From Mycobacterium sp. 852013-50091_SCH5140682 (GTDB lineage: Bacteria > Actinomycetota > Actinomycetes > Mycobacteriales > Mycobacteriaceae), in assembly GCF_001665685.1 (NCBI RefSeq), contig NZ_LZTB01000082.1, forward strand, positions 1-45,478: DNA of 45,478 nucleotides, in the 5' to 3' direction. The notes under the pieces are model-generated. The model was not told the DNA's origin. It was given only the letters and a program-made list of their open reading frames with translations, and did no database searches. Positions 32,561 through 41,279 of this stretch are shown piece by piece. Both the position numbers and the translations under genes were made by a program. Every line of letters starts with the position of its first letter. Positions within the stretch are counted from its first letter, which is position 1.

Positions 32561-33036
32561 TCGACCGAGCAGTCGCAATAACTACGCCGAACCAACGATT
32601 CACGTCCGCGGCTGCGCGCCGCCCTCGGAATCCCATGCCGACTGGGCTCCAGCCATTTCCTCCGGCCGAGCCCTGCGGCGCACTCCCGCCCGGAGTATGT
32701 CCTTGACTGTCATTGGGATGTAACGGGCCGCCGAAGTCGACCCGCCCATTTCGGCATGGTTGCCGATAACACGTGGTTCGGTGATGTGCGTCATGGCTGT
32801 CCCGCTATCTGCCCGCATTGGCGGGCGACTGGTTCCTTCGCTGCGAATCCCGCGCCGACCTGGATCACGTTCTCGCGAAGGACGTTTCGTTGTTTGTCGT
32901 CAGGCCTTCTCATCACGGTCTCGATTCGGGCGCCCGGAATGCCCGCCCAATGATTGGGTGGTGCGCGTAACCGCAGCGCGATCACGGCCACGCGGTTGGC
33001 CTCCGGGAATGGGACAAGAAGCGCGGGAGGCGCTCT
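32561..33036 (+). other. Degenerate non-coding stretch
   Basis: No intact gene is visible. A plus-strand frame at about 32789-32965 reads SWLSRYLPALAGDWFLRCESRADLDHVLAKDVSLFVV, which looks protein-like but is short, lacks a start and has no family I can name; it may be another gene remnant. Confidence 0.35.
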
Positions 33037-33195
33037 TCAGCGGAACTTTTCGGGGATCGAATTTATCGCATGCAAAACGTGCACGGCCAGCTCGCTTGCG
33101 GCCTTGTCGCCAAGCTTCGAGTGAGCCGTGATGGTGTCCTTGACCAGTTCAACACGGAGGTCGTAGGGCGTACGAAACGTTGTTGGCGAAGTCAT
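33037..33195 (-). CDS. Small DUF6307-like protein
   Basis: A 52-residue protein starting MTSPTTFRTPYDLRVELVKD and ending AINSIPEKFR. ATG 33195 has AAAAGGA 7 nt upstream, and the stop is at 33037-33039. It is a basic/acidic amphipathic two-helix peptide (KLGDKAASELAVHVLHAI) and resembles the short actinobacterial proteins called DUF6307; that label is from memory and tentative. It appears intact, in contrast to the pseudogenes on both sides. No function is known. Confidence 0.65.
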   Translation of the reverse strand: MTSPTTFRTPYDLRVELVKDTITAHSKLGDKAASELAVHVLHAINSIPEKFR

Positions 33196-33296
33196 CGAAT
33201 TTCCTTTTCAATCGGGCCTTTTCGCTCGACCCGAGCCGCCCGATACCTGTCACGGTACGCTCTTTTCGGTCGCCGGGGTTGACCACGGACATCTGC

Positions 33297-33550
33297 TCAA
33301 CCGATCGACACCAGTTGGTCGATCGAATCCCTGGAAAGCTCGCCATCGACGATCGCCGTCACCTCCATTTTGGTCAGCGTGATCGCTCCCTTGTGGTTGT
33401 CGAGGAAGGCGATTTATGCGGCGTCACGGCCGGTGGCGATGCGCACCAGTGTCTGCCGCGGCGCCAACAACGTCCCGTCTACCACCCCCACCGCCCGTCG
33501 ACGAACGCTTCGGAAACGGCATGGAAATCCATCGGCGCCAGATAACTTCG
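33297..33550 (-). pseudogene. Transglutaminase-like protein, C-terminal remnant
   Basis: On the minus strand the text YLAPMDFHAVSEAFVDGRW (33544 downward) is followed, after a one-base frameshift, by VVDGTLLAPRQTLVRIATGRDAA, an in-frame TAA, then IAFLDNHKGAITLTKMEV and ELSRDSIDQLVSIG with stop at 33297. This is the C-terminal half of a bacterial transglutaminase-like (cysteine protease fold) protein, with the second catalytic His in MDFHA and the Asp in VVDGT. The N-terminal half with the catalytic Cys is not recognisable. Two disablements make it a pseudogene. Confidence 0.75.
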
Positions 33551-33710
33551 TCGCAGGGCAGCGCGCATAAGGGCCTGCTCGCCAACCTGCACGGGATCAG
33601 CGCAGCGTGCCCGTCACACCAGCCTGATAGCCCTGCGCTGTGAAACACCGAGATCGCCGTTCCGCGAGACACTGTCGGCAAGGCCCGATCCCATCCCCAC
33701 CAGCGGCCTA

Positions 33711-34004
33711 TCAGCTGGACGGAGTGGTCGGCCAGCCCTCCGCAGCCAGCCGTGCACCGACCCGGCGCACATCCCGCGGTGAGGGCAGCGTGTCGATCGC
33801 TTTGGTGATGGCCACCTCGATATCGGTGACCGCCACCGGGCATTTCCCGGTGGCGATAAGCTCGGCGGCAACGGCGCGGACTTCGTCGTCGCCGAGTTGA
33901 CGCTGCAGCAACGCCAACAGCGGCACATAGGTGGCGGGCACCTCGTCGGGGTAGCCGGCCCGCAGAAAACCGACCACCCGAGCCACCATCGCCGGAATCA
34001 ACAT
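33711..34004 (-). CDS. DUF3349 family protein
   Basis: A 97-residue helical protein: VVGFLRAGYPDEVPATYVPLLALLQRQLGDDEVRAVAAELIATG and a C-terminal DVRRVGARLAAEGWP match the mycobacterial DUF3349 family, which has solved helical-bundle structures but no known function. ATG 34004 is preferred, with GGGGAG 8 nt upstream; GTG 34013 is an alternative. It appears intact and is one of the few whole genes in this zone. Confidence 0.8.
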   Translation of the reverse strand: MLIPAMVARVVGFLRAGYPDEVPATYVPLLALLQRQLGDDEVRAVAAELIATGKCPVAVTDIEVAITKAIDTLPSPRDVRRVGARLAAEGWPTTPSS

Positions 34005-34178
34005 CTCACACACTCCCCGGCCAAGCTGGGATCGAACCGGGTTCCTCGGTCCACTGTAAATCTCGCCCGGCCCGCCTGCTCGGCGCAGAGTGCGACGGCA
34101 GAGTTCACTGCACCCCGATCACCGCGGCCTTACCTGCTGTTTACCGTCAGGCCACTGGGGGCTTTCAGAGTTGCGACT

Positions 34179-34184
34179 TATGCT
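34179..34184 (+). promoter_or_regulatory. -10 element for phoU
   Basis: TATGCT (TANNNT) ends 8 nt before GTG 34193; predicts a leader of about two bases. Confidence 0.4.
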
Positions 34185-34192
34185 CGAGGGTC

Positions 34193-34837
34193 GTGCGGAC
34201 GGTTTTCCACCATCAACTCGACGAACTCAAGGCCGGGATCGCCGGGCTCTGCGAGCGCACCGGCAATTCGATGGCCGACGCCACCGCCGCCTTACTGCAA
34301 CCGAACCTGCAGATCGCCGAAGAAGTTATCGACCGCTACCGTGACATCACCCACGAATGCACCCGGCTGGAAGCCGACGCCTTCACCATCCTGGCCCGCC
34401 AAGCCCCGGTGGCCGGTGACCTACGAGCCGTCGTGAGCACACTCAAAGACGTCGCCGACATGGGACGCATGGGCGCATTGGCCACCCACATCGCGCGCAT
34501 CGCCCGCCGCCGCCACCCCAACCTCGCCGTCCCCGTCGACGTCGTCCTGCATTTCGCCGCGATGGGCCGTATCGCTGTACGGATCAGCGAGGACACCAAA
34601 CACGTTGTACTCGCCAATGATCCCGACCAAGCGGCCCAACTGCGCGCCGACGACGAAGCGATGGACGATCTGCACCGCCATCTGTTCACCACGGTGATGG
34701 ACCCGACGTGGACACACGGCACCGCCACCGCCGTCGACGTGACACTTCTCAGCCGCTACTACGAACGCTTCGCCGACCACGCCGTCGAGGTCGCCGACCG
34801 CGTCATCTACCAAACCACCGGCGCCCACCGCGCCTGA
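34193..34837 (+). CDS. phoU: PhoU/PhoY phosphate signalling protein
   Basis: A 214-residue two-domain helical PhoU protein, closely following mycobacterial PhoY2: the start MRTVFHHQLDELK, then APVAGDLRAVVSTLKDVADMGRMGALATHIARIARRRHP in the first three-helix bundle and AMDDLHRHLFTTVMDP with SRYYERFADHAVEVADRVIYQTTG in the second, each with the metal-binding acidic motif of the family. It modulates the SenX3-RegX3-type phosphate response and persistence in mycobacteria. No pst transporter gene adjoins it, so it is an orphan or second copy. It marks the return of core-like sequence after the decayed zone. Confidence 0.92.
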   Translation: MRTVFHHQLDELKAGIAGLCERTGNSMADATAALLQPNLQIAEEVIDRYRDITHECTRLEADAFTILARQAPVAGDLRAVVSTLKDVADMGRMGALATHIARIARRRHPNLAVPVDVVLHFAAMGRIAVRISEDTKHVVLANDPDQAAQLRADDEAMDDLHRHLFTTVMDPTWTHGTATAVDVTLLSRYYERFADHAVEVADRVIYQTTGAHRA

Positions 34838-35077
34838 CTTGCCGCGGCGAGCAGTCGCAAGGTCAGGGCATCACGCCCCAAGCGCGACCGTAGATACGGT
34901 GCCCTCAACTCAAGACCTGAAAGCCCCGAGAGCACGTATTCGGACAGTTCCGATACCGCCAGATACCAGCTGTATGCCGGGCCAGTGAGCCGCCACCGTA
35001 GGCGTACCGATCGGGCCGGGCACGCCGATTCGGCTCAGCGGTTGTGCCAACACTTCTCGCGGGGCCAGCGGCTGAAC

Positions 35078-35083
35078 TATCGT
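35078..35083 (+). promoter_or_regulatory. -10 element for TPR protein gene
   Basis: TATCGT (TANNNT) followed by 7 nt and GTG 35091; supports that start over GTG 35082. Confidence 0.45.
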
Positions 35084-35090
35084 GCCAGCC

Positions 35091-36767
35091 GTGACGGAAG
35101 CCGACGCGTACTACGACCTGGGCACCTACCACCGGCCCGTCGACACCCCGTCGCAGCCGGCGCAGACCTGGTTCGACCGTGGCCTCATCTGGGCCTATGC
35201 GTTCAACCACGACGAGGCCATCCGCTGTTTCGAACGCGCGCTGGAATTCGATCCCGATCTGGCGATCGCGCGGTGGGGCATCGCATACGCGGTGGGGCCC
35301 AATTACAACAAGGCCTGGGAGGCGTTCGATCCGGTCGATCTGGCCACGTCACTGGCCCGGGCCCGCGCCGAGCTCGACCTGGCCGCGGGCGGACGCGCGT
35401 CGACCATCGAGCGGGCCCTGATAAGCGCTCTGCGACAACGGTTTCCGACCGGCGACCCCGACGACACCGAGGCGCTGACCGCAGGCCACGCCGCCTACGC
35501 CGACGCCATGGCGGTCCTGGCCGCTGAGCATCCCGGCGACATCGACGTGCAGGCGCTGGCGGCCGACGCCCTGGTCAACGTGACCGCCTGGGCGCTGTGG
35601 GACGGACGTACGGGCGAACCCGCGCCGGGTTCTCGGGTCATCGAGGCCAAGGCCATCCTCGATGCCGCACTGACCAACTCCGAGGGACGCGGCCACCCCG
35701 GAATCCTGCATCTGTACATCCATGCCATGGAGATGTCGGCCACGCCGCAGGATGCTCTGCCCGCGGCGGATCTGCTGCGCGGCCTGGTGCCCGACGCGGG
35801 CCACCTGCAGCACATGCCCAGCCACATCGATGTGCTCTGCGGCGACTACCACAACTCAGTCGTCGCGAATCAGGCTGCCGTGCAAGCAGACCGGAAATTC
35901 GTCGAGCGGTCCGGCGCGCTCAACTTCTACTCTCTGTACCGCGCCCACGATCTGCATTTCGTGGTGTACTCGGCGATGTTCGCCGGCAACTACCAGACGG
36001 CGAGCAGCGCGGCCGACGAACTGGCGCGCCAGCTCACCCCTGAACTGCTCGCGGTCCCGTCACCACCGATGGCCGACTGGCTCGAGGCGTTCGTACCGCT
36101 GCGCGTGCACGTGCTGGTGCGGTTCGGACGCTGGGACGATCTGATCGCCGAACCGCTACCCGCCGACGCCGAGTTGTACAGCACCACCACGGCCACCATC
36201 CACTACGGCCGCGGTGTCGCCCACGCCGCCAAGGGTCAACTCCCCCAGGCTCGCGCCGAGCGGGACGCCTTCGCTGCCGCGTACCGGCGCATCCCCGAGA
36301 GCCGCTACTTGTTCAACAACACCAGCCTCGACATCCTCGCGGTCGCCGCGGCCATGCTCGACGGTGAGATCGCTTACCGGGAAGGCAAATTCGACGACGC
36401 GTTCGCGCACTTACGGCGCGCCATCGAGCTCGACGACGGGCTGCCCTACGACGAACCGTGGGGCTGGATGCAACCCACCCGACATGCCTATGGCGCCCTG
36501 CTGCTCGAACAGGGCCGGGTCGAGGAAGCCGCCGGGGTGTACGCCGCCGACCTCGGCCTTGATCCGACGCTGAACCGGTCGAGCCATCACCCCGGCAACG
36601 TGTGGAGCCTGCACGGATACCACGAATGCCTGCAGCGGCTGGGCCGCGACGCCGAGGCGACGATCATCGCCCGGCAACTGGAACTCGCCCGGGCCCGCGC
36701 CGATGTTCCGATCGTCGCGTCGTGCGCGTGCCGCCTGGACGTCGCACCCACCTGTTGCGGTGGTTGA
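35091..36767 (+). CDS. TPR-repeat protein
   Basis: A 558-residue cytoplasmic protein built of tetratricopeptide-like helices: the first repeat is WAYAFNHDEAIRCFERALEFDPDLAIARWGIAYAVG, and later copies include AQLPQARAERDAF and GKFDDAFAHLRRAIELDD. HMPSHID and YIHAMEMS segments contain conserved histidines. The C-terminus is cysteine-rich (SCACRLDVAPTCCGG), possibly a metal site. The family is widespread in actinobacteria and proteobacteria without a known activity; it may be a scaffold. GTG 35091 is chosen for its -10 hexamer; GTG 35082 is possible. The deaminase follows 48 bp later with its own promoter element. Confidence 0.82.
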   Translation: MTEADAYYDLGTYHRPVDTPSQPAQTWFDRGLIWAYAFNHDEAIRCFERALEFDPDLAIARWGIAYAVGPNYNKAWEAFDPVDLATSLARARAELDLAAGGRASTIERALISALRQRFPTGDPDDTEALTAGHAAYADAMAVLAAEHPGDIDVQALAADALVNVTAWALWDGRTGEPAPGSRVIEAKAILDAALTNSEGRGHPGILHLYIHAMEMSATPQDALPAADLLRGLVPDAGHLQHMPSHIDVLCGDYHNSVVANQAAVQADRKFVERSGALNFYSLYRAHDLHFVVYSAMFAGNYQTASSAADELARQLTPELLAVPSPPMADWLEAFVPLRVHVLVRFGRWDDLIAEPLPADAELYSTTTATIHYGRGVAHAAKGQLPQARAERDAFAAAYRRIPESRYLFNNTSLDILAVAAAMLDGEIAYREGKFDDAFAHLRRAIELDDGLPYDEPWGWMQPTRHAYGALLLEQGRVEEAAGVYAADLGLDPTLNRSSHHPGNVWSLHGYHECLQRLGRDAEATIIARQLELARARADVPIVASCACRLDVAPTCCGG

Positions 36768-36802
36768 CCGTCGTTGTGCCCCGGAGCCGTCGTCGCTCGC
36801 CG

Positions 36803-36808
36803 TAAACT
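36803..36808 (+). promoter_or_regulatory. -10 element for nucleoside deaminase
   Basis: TAAACT (TANNNT) followed by 7 nt and GTG 36816; leaderless architecture. Confidence 0.45.
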
Positions 36809-36815
36809 CGCGACC

Positions 36816-37295
36816 GTGGCCATCAGCGACACCGACCTCAAGCACCTGCGCAAATGCGTCGTACTCGCCCGCGAAGCCCTCGACGATGGCGATCAACCGT
36901 TCGGGTCGATCCTGGTCGACTACACCGGCACCACGGTGTTCGCCGACCGCAATCGGGTCAAGGACGGCGACGAAACCCAGCACCCGGAGTTCGCCATTGC
37001 CCGCTGGGCCGCCGAACATCTGAGCCCGCAGCGGCGGGCGCGCGCCACGGTGTACACCTCCGGCGAACACTGCCCGATGTGCGCGGCAGCGCACGCCTGG
37101 GTCGGGCTCGGCCGCATCGTCTACGCGACCTCCAGCGAACAACTGACCGGATGGCTCAGTGAATGGGGCGTCCCGCCGGCCCCGGTGGCGCCGCTGCCGA
37201 TCAGCACCGTGGCGCCCGGTGTCGCGGTCGACGGCCCGGCCCCCGAACTGGCCGAGGAGATGAAGGACCTGTACGCGGCGAAGTTTCGTGCCTGA
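36816..37295 (+). CDS. Nucleoside/base deaminase (CDA fold)
   Basis: A 159-residue zinc-dependent deaminase. The zinc and proton-shuttle motif is H56-P57-E58 (in THE order HPE instead of the common HAE), and the second half is SGEHCPMCAAA with C86 and C89. This pattern is that of guanine/cytosine deaminases and related nucleoside deaminases, rather than the tRNA enzyme TadA. It should deaminate a free base or nucleoside in the cytoplasm. The start is GTG 36816; the frame is open to 36774 but without signals. Its stop overlaps the GH13 start by 8 bp, so the two are co-transcribed. Confidence 0.85.
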   Translation: MAISDTDLKHLRKCVVLAREALDDGDQPFGSILVDYTGTTVFADRNRVKDGDETQHPEFAIARWAAEHLSPQRRARATVYTSGEHCPMCAAAHAWVGLGRIVYATSSEQLTGWLSEWGVPPAPVAPLPISTVAPGVAVDGPAPELAEEMKDLYAAKFRA

Positions 37296-38595
37296 GCCGG
37301 GGTGGGTGGCGCACGCCATCTGGTGGCAGATCTACCCCTTGGGCTTCGTCGGTGCGTTTCCCGCCGAACCGGTGCCGGGCCCTGATGAACACCGCTTGCG
37401 CCGGGTCATCGAATGGCTGGACCACGCCGTGGAACTCGGCGCGTCCGGTATCGCCTTGGGACCGATCTTCGCCTCGCGCACCCATGGTTACGACACCACC
37501 GATCACTTCCGCATCGATCCACGGCTCGGCGACGACGCCGATTTCGACGAGTTGGTGGCCCAAGCGCACCGACGCGGGCTGCGGGTGCTGCTCGACGGGG
37601 TGTTCAACCACGTCGGCACCGACTTCGCGCAGTACCGCGAGGCGCTCGACGGCGGACCTGACCATCCGGCGTCGGGGTGGTTCCGACGCCGCGGGTCGCA
37701 AGCGCGGTTCGACACCTTCGAGGGGCACGGTGAGCTGATCGCGCTCAACCACGCGAGCCCGGAGGTGGTGGAGTACACGGTCTCGGTGCTGCGGCACTGG
37801 CTGGCGCGCGGCGCGGACGGCTGGCGACTGGACGCCGCATACGCCGTGCCGGACCGGTTCTGGGCGCAGGTATTGCCAAGAGTGCGTGAGGAATTCGCCG
37901 ACGCATGGTTCGTCGGCGAGGTGATCCACGGTGACTACGCCGCCACCGTCAGCGCTGCCACCTTCGACTCGGTCACGCAGTACGAACTTTGGAAAGCGAT
38001 CTGGAGCAGCCTCAACGACGGCAACTTTCACGAGCTGGACTGGGGGCTGCAGCGGCACAACGATTTTCTCGACACTTTCGTGCCGTTGACGTTCGTGGGA
38101 AACCACGACGTCACCCGGATCGCCAGCCAGCTGACCAACCCGGGCCACGTTGAACATGCCCTGGTCATCCTGCTCACCACCGGCGGCACCCCGAGCATCT
38201 ACGCGGGTGACGAATCGGGCTACCACGGTGTCAAAGAAGAGCGCCGCGGCGGGGATGACGCGGTTCGGCCCCGATTCGATGAACTCCCTGAGGATTCCGA
38301 TATCCTGCGGTTCCACCGCTATCTGATCGGACTGCGTCGGCGCCATCCGTGGCTGCACACCGCGACGACGACCGCGCTGAAACTGACCAACACGCAGTAC
38401 ATCTACCGCACCACGGCCGGGGATGAATCGTTGATCGTCGCCCTCAATGTCGACGACGCCCCGCTGGCCGTCTCGCTGCCCGACCTCGGTACACGGGCGG
38501 GAACGGTGCTCGCCGGGTCAGGGGCTCCCCCGCAACACGAGATCGCCGAGACCGAGGTTGCACCACACGGCTGGCTGATCATTCAGCCGCACTGA
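37288..38595 (+). CDS. GH13 alpha-amylase-family enzyme
   Basis: A 435-residue (beta/alpha)8 glycoside hydrolase of family 13. The four conserved regions are present: DGVFNHV, GWRLDAAYA with the nucleophile D182, WFVGEVIHG with the acid/base E211, and FVGNHDVTR with the third acid D274. There is no signal peptide, so it acts in the cytoplasm, perhaps on glycogen, maltodextrin or trehalose-related oligosaccharides. The short size suggests that it lacks an added starch-binding domain; a C-terminal beta domain (about 355-435) is present. GTG 37288 overlaps the deaminase stop. The 3' end overlaps the convergent DUF1810 gene by 17 bp. Confidence 0.9.
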   Translation: MPEPGWVAHAIWWQIYPLGFVGAFPAEPVPGPDEHRLRRVIEWLDHAVELGASGIALGPIFASRTHGYDTTDHFRIDPRLGDDADFDELVAQAHRRGLRVLLDGVFNHVGTDFAQYREALDGGPDHPASGWFRRRGSQARFDTFEGHGELIALNHASPEVVEYTVSVLRHWLARGADGWRLDAAYAVPDRFWAQVLPRVREEFADAWFVGEVIHGDYAATVSAATFDSVTQYELWKAIWSSLNDGNFHELDWGLQRHNDFLDTFVPLTFVGNHDVTRIASQLTNPGHVEHALVILLTTGGTPSIYAGDESGYHGVKEERRGGDDAVRPRFDELPEDSDILRFHRYLIGLRRRHPWLHTATTTALKLTNTQYIYRTTAGDESLIVALNVDDAPLAVSLPDLGTRAGTVLAGSGAPPQHEIAETEVAPHGWLIIQPH

Positions 38596-39019
38596 GCATC
38601 TCGCACGTCGCCGGATCGGCGAGCCCGTCGTAGAACTTGTCCAGCACGGCCTGAAAGTCCGCGGGATCGGCGGCAACCGCGGCGAACAGCGTCATGCACG
38701 ACCGGACCTTGAGACAGTCCGGCCAGCCGAAGATCTGCTCGGCGGACCGCCCGTCGATCGCGGCCACCAGGCGCGCGCACTCCCGCAACCGCGGTCCCAG
38801 CGTCGGATCGGCCAGGTAGGCCCGAGCCTCGTGCGCCGAGGCGATGCCGTAATGATGCGCGGTCGGGCTGCGGCCCAGCCCACGCAGCTGCGGGAAGATG
38901 AACCAGATCCAGTGAGTGCGCTTGCGGCCACCGGCCAGTTCGGCGAGCACGGTCGGGTAAACGCGTTCCTGCGCCTCGGTGAAGCGACGCAGATCATCAG
39001 GGTCAGCCGCAGTGACCAT
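38579..39019 (-). CDS. DUF1810 family protein
   Basis: A 146-residue protein of the DUF1810 (calpastatin-like) family: LRRFTEAQERVYPTVLAELAGGRKRTHWIWFIFPQLRGLGRSPTAHHYGI is the diagnostic N-terminal half, followed by ARAYLADPTLGPRLRECARLV. The cytoplasmic family is widely spread, and its molecular role is unclear; a link to ADP-ribose/NAD chemistry has been proposed for related folds, but nothing visible here decides it. ATG 39019 is divergent from the cyclase gene, with a small palindrome in the 91-bp gap. Confidence 0.87.
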   Translation of the reverse strand: MVTAADPDDLRRFTEAQERVYPTVLAELAGGRKRTHWIWFIFPQLRGLGRSPTAHHYGIASAHEARAYLADPTLGPRLRECARLVAAIDGRSAEQIFGWPDCLKVRSCMTLFAAVAADPADFQAVLDKFYDGLADPATCEMLSAAE

Positions 39020-39031
39020 CTGTCGAATGTC

Positions 39032-39046
39032 GCACAGATACTGTGC
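39032..39046. promoter_or_regulatory. Palindrome between DUF1810 and cyclase genes
   Basis: GCACAG-ATA-CTGTGC, perfect 6-bp arms around three bases, 12 bp upstream of the DUF1810 start and 64 bp upstream of the cyclase start. It is a possible operator for either gene; no matching regulator is known to me. Confidence 0.35.
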
Positions 39047-39110
39047 AACCGGCCACGAGTTGCCGCGAAAGTGTTCGACTTGGCGGCTGCACAGTTAGTG
39101 TTCCGTTCCG

Positions 39111-41279
39111 ATGACGACCGAAGCCGACTCCCCAGACGTCGAGATGCCCGCGCGCAATCAACGACACCCGCGCCGCCGCATCATGTCCAGGATCAGCATT
39201 CAGTCCAAGCTGCTCGCGATGCTGTTGATCACCAGCGTGCTGTCGGCGGCGGTGGTCGGGGCCATCGGCTATCAGTCAGGCCGGAGTTCGCTGCGCAATT
39301 CGGTGTTCGACCGGCTCACCGAGATCCGGTCGGCGCAGACCCGCCAGCTGGAGGCTGAATTCCGGTATCTGCGGGACTCATTGCTGGTCTACACGCGAGG
39401 AACCACTGCCACCGAAGCTGCCCGGGCGTTCACCGCGGGATTCGACCAGCTCCTGGACGCCGGGATCACGCCCGTACAGCAGCAGGCGATCGTCGACTAC
39501 TACCGCAACCAGTTCGCCAAGGCTGAGAAGGCCGAGAGCGGCAACGACGTCGACGTGGCCGCGCTGCTGCCCACCACCAATCCCCAAAAATGGCTTCAGG
39601 CCAACTACATGGCGCCGTTCAGCGACTGGGACTCGGCGCTGAAGTTCTCCGACGCGCACGACGGCAGCGCCTGGTCGGCCGCGTGCGCGCGGTTCAACGA
39701 CTACTTCCGCACCGTCGTCGAGCGGTTCAAATTCGAAGACGCACTGCTGCTCGATACCCGCGGCAACGTGGTGTACAGCGCATACAAGGGCGTCGACCTG
39801 GGCACCAACGTCTACACGGGACCGTTTCGTGGCGGCAGCCTCACCGACGCGTACCGGCGGGCCATCACGTCCAACGCCATCGACTACGTCGATGTCACCG
39901 ACTTCAGCGACTACCAGCCGGCCCAGGCCCCGACTGCCTGGATGATGTCGCCCATCGGCAGCGAGGGCCGCATCGAGGGCGTGCTCGCCCTGCAATTGCC
40001 CATCACCGGGGTGAACCGGGTGATGACGGCCAACCAGCAGTGGCAAGAAGCCGGCATGGGATCGACCGGTGAGACCATCCTGGTGGGCCCGGACGGTTTG
40101 ATGCGTTCGGTATCGCGGACGTTCGTCCAGAACCGCGACGAGTACAAGAAAGACGTCGTCGACGCGGGCACCCCGCCGGATGTCGCGGCCACCGCGATCC
40201 GCCAGGGCGGCACCACACTGGTGCAACCGGTGGCCAGTGATGCGGCGCGGTTGGCGCAACGCGGTCAGACCGGCACCATGATCGACGTCGACTATCTCGG
40301 CCACGAGACGCTGCAGTCCTACGCCCCCGTGAACCTGCCAGGCCTCGACTGGGTGATGGTGGCCAAGATCGACACCACCGAGGCATTCGCCCCGGTGACG
40401 GTGTTCACGCGGACCCTCGTGCTCTCGACGGTGGCGATGATCTTCGTGGTGTGTATCGCCGCCATCGGGCTGGCCCGGTTCTTCGTGCGCCCGCTCCGAC
40501 GTCTGGAGGCGGGGGCACAGCAGATCAGCTCGGGCGACTACGGGGTGTCGCTACCGGTCCTCTCGCGTGACGAATTCGGTGATCTCACAGTCGCTTTCAA
40601 CGAGATGAGCCGCAATCTGCGGATCAAGGAGGATCTGCTCGAAGAGCAGCGCAAAGAGAACGACCGGCTGCTGTTGACGATGATGCCCGAACCGGTGGTG
40701 CAGCGGTACCGCGAGGGCGAAGAGACCATCGCCCAGGACCACCAGAACGTCACCGTGATCTTCGCCGATTTCGTGGGCATCGACGCGCTGGCCGCCAATC
40801 TCAGCTCCGATGAACTGCTGGCCATCGTCAACAAGCTGGTGCGGCAGTTCGACGCCGCGGCCGAACATCTGGGTGTCGAGCGGGTACGTACGCTGCACAA
40901 CGGCTACCTCGCGAGCTGTGGGCTCACGGTGCCTCGGCTCGACAACGTACGCCGCACCGTGGATTTCGGAGCCGAGATGCAGCGCATCGTCGACCGGTTC
41001 CGCGCCGAGACCGGACACGATCTCAGGTTGCGGGCCGGCATCGACACCGGCACCGTCAGCAGCGGTTTGGTCGACAGGTCCAGCCTGGCCTACGACATGT
41101 GGGGAACGGCCGTCGATCTGGCCTACCGGGTGCGCAGCGGTGGGCCGCAGCCCGGCATCTACGTCACGACGCGCGTGCGGGACGCCACTTTGGATGTCCG
41201 CCAGTTCACCGAGGCGGGGTCGGTGACCGTCGACGGCACCGAGGAGCAGATCTGGCGACTCGCGGAGCGTCAGCCGTGA
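39111..41279 (+). CDS. Membrane class III nucleotide cyclase with degenerate active site (Rv2435c type)
   Basis: A 722-residue receptor-type cyclase: cytoplasmic N-tail, first helix about 33-55, a ~370-residue extracytoplasmic dCache-like sensor, second helix about 433-455, HAMP domain about 456-507, a short coiled linker and the cyclase domain from about 545. The first metal Asp is kept (D553 in IFADFVG), but the expected Lys reads R593, the second metal Asp reads N597 (RTLHNGY in place of the KxxGD pattern), and the Asn in the last motif reads D669 (YDMWGTAVDLAYR), with R673 kept. Catalysis is therefore doubtful or altered. Its stop overlaps the start of the MscS-cNMP gene, as in the Rv2435c-Rv2434c pair. 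TAGTGT lies 9 nt before ATG 39111. Confidence 0.87.
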   Translation: MTTEADSPDVEMPARNQRHPRRRIMSRISIQSKLLAMLLITSVLSAAVVGAIGYQSGRSSLRNSVFDRLTEIRSAQTRQLEAEFRYLRDSLLVYTRGTTATEAARAFTAGFDQLLDAGITPVQQQAIVDYYRNQFAKAEKAESGNDVDVAALLPTTNPQKWLQANYMAPFSDWDSALKFSDAHDGSAWSAACARFNDYFRTVVERFKFEDALLLDTRGNVVYSAYKGVDLGTNVYTGPFRGGSLTDAYRRAITSNAIDYVDVTDFSDYQPAQAPTAWMMSPIGSEGRIEGVLALQLPITGVNRVMTANQQWQEAGMGSTGETILVGPDGLMRSVSRTFVQNRDEYKKDVVDAGTPPDVAATAIRQGGTTLVQPVASDAARLAQRGQTGTMIDVDYLGHETLQSYAPVNLPGLDWVMVAKIDTTEAFAPVTVFTRTLVLSTVAMIFVVCIAAIGLARFFVRPLRRLEAGAQQISSGDYGVSLPVLSRDEFGDLTVAFNEMSRNLRIKEDLLEEQRKENDRLLLTMMPEPVVQRYREGEETIAQDHQNVTVIFADFVGIDALAANLSSDELLAIVNKLVRQFDAAAEHLGVERVRTLHNGYLASCGLTVPRLDNVRRTVDFGAEMQRIVDRFRAETGHDLRLRAGIDTGTVSSGLVDRSSLAYDMWGTAVDLAYRVRSGGPQPGIYVTTRVRDATLDVRQFTEAGSVTVDGTEEQIWRLAERQP

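Noticed and set aside
34021..34080. tRNA-like text (GGTTCGATCCC on the minus strand and ACTGTAAATCT on the plus strand).
   Set aside because: The two motifs are on opposite strands, and neither a T-stem nor an acceptor stem pairs; no cloverleaf can be drawn.
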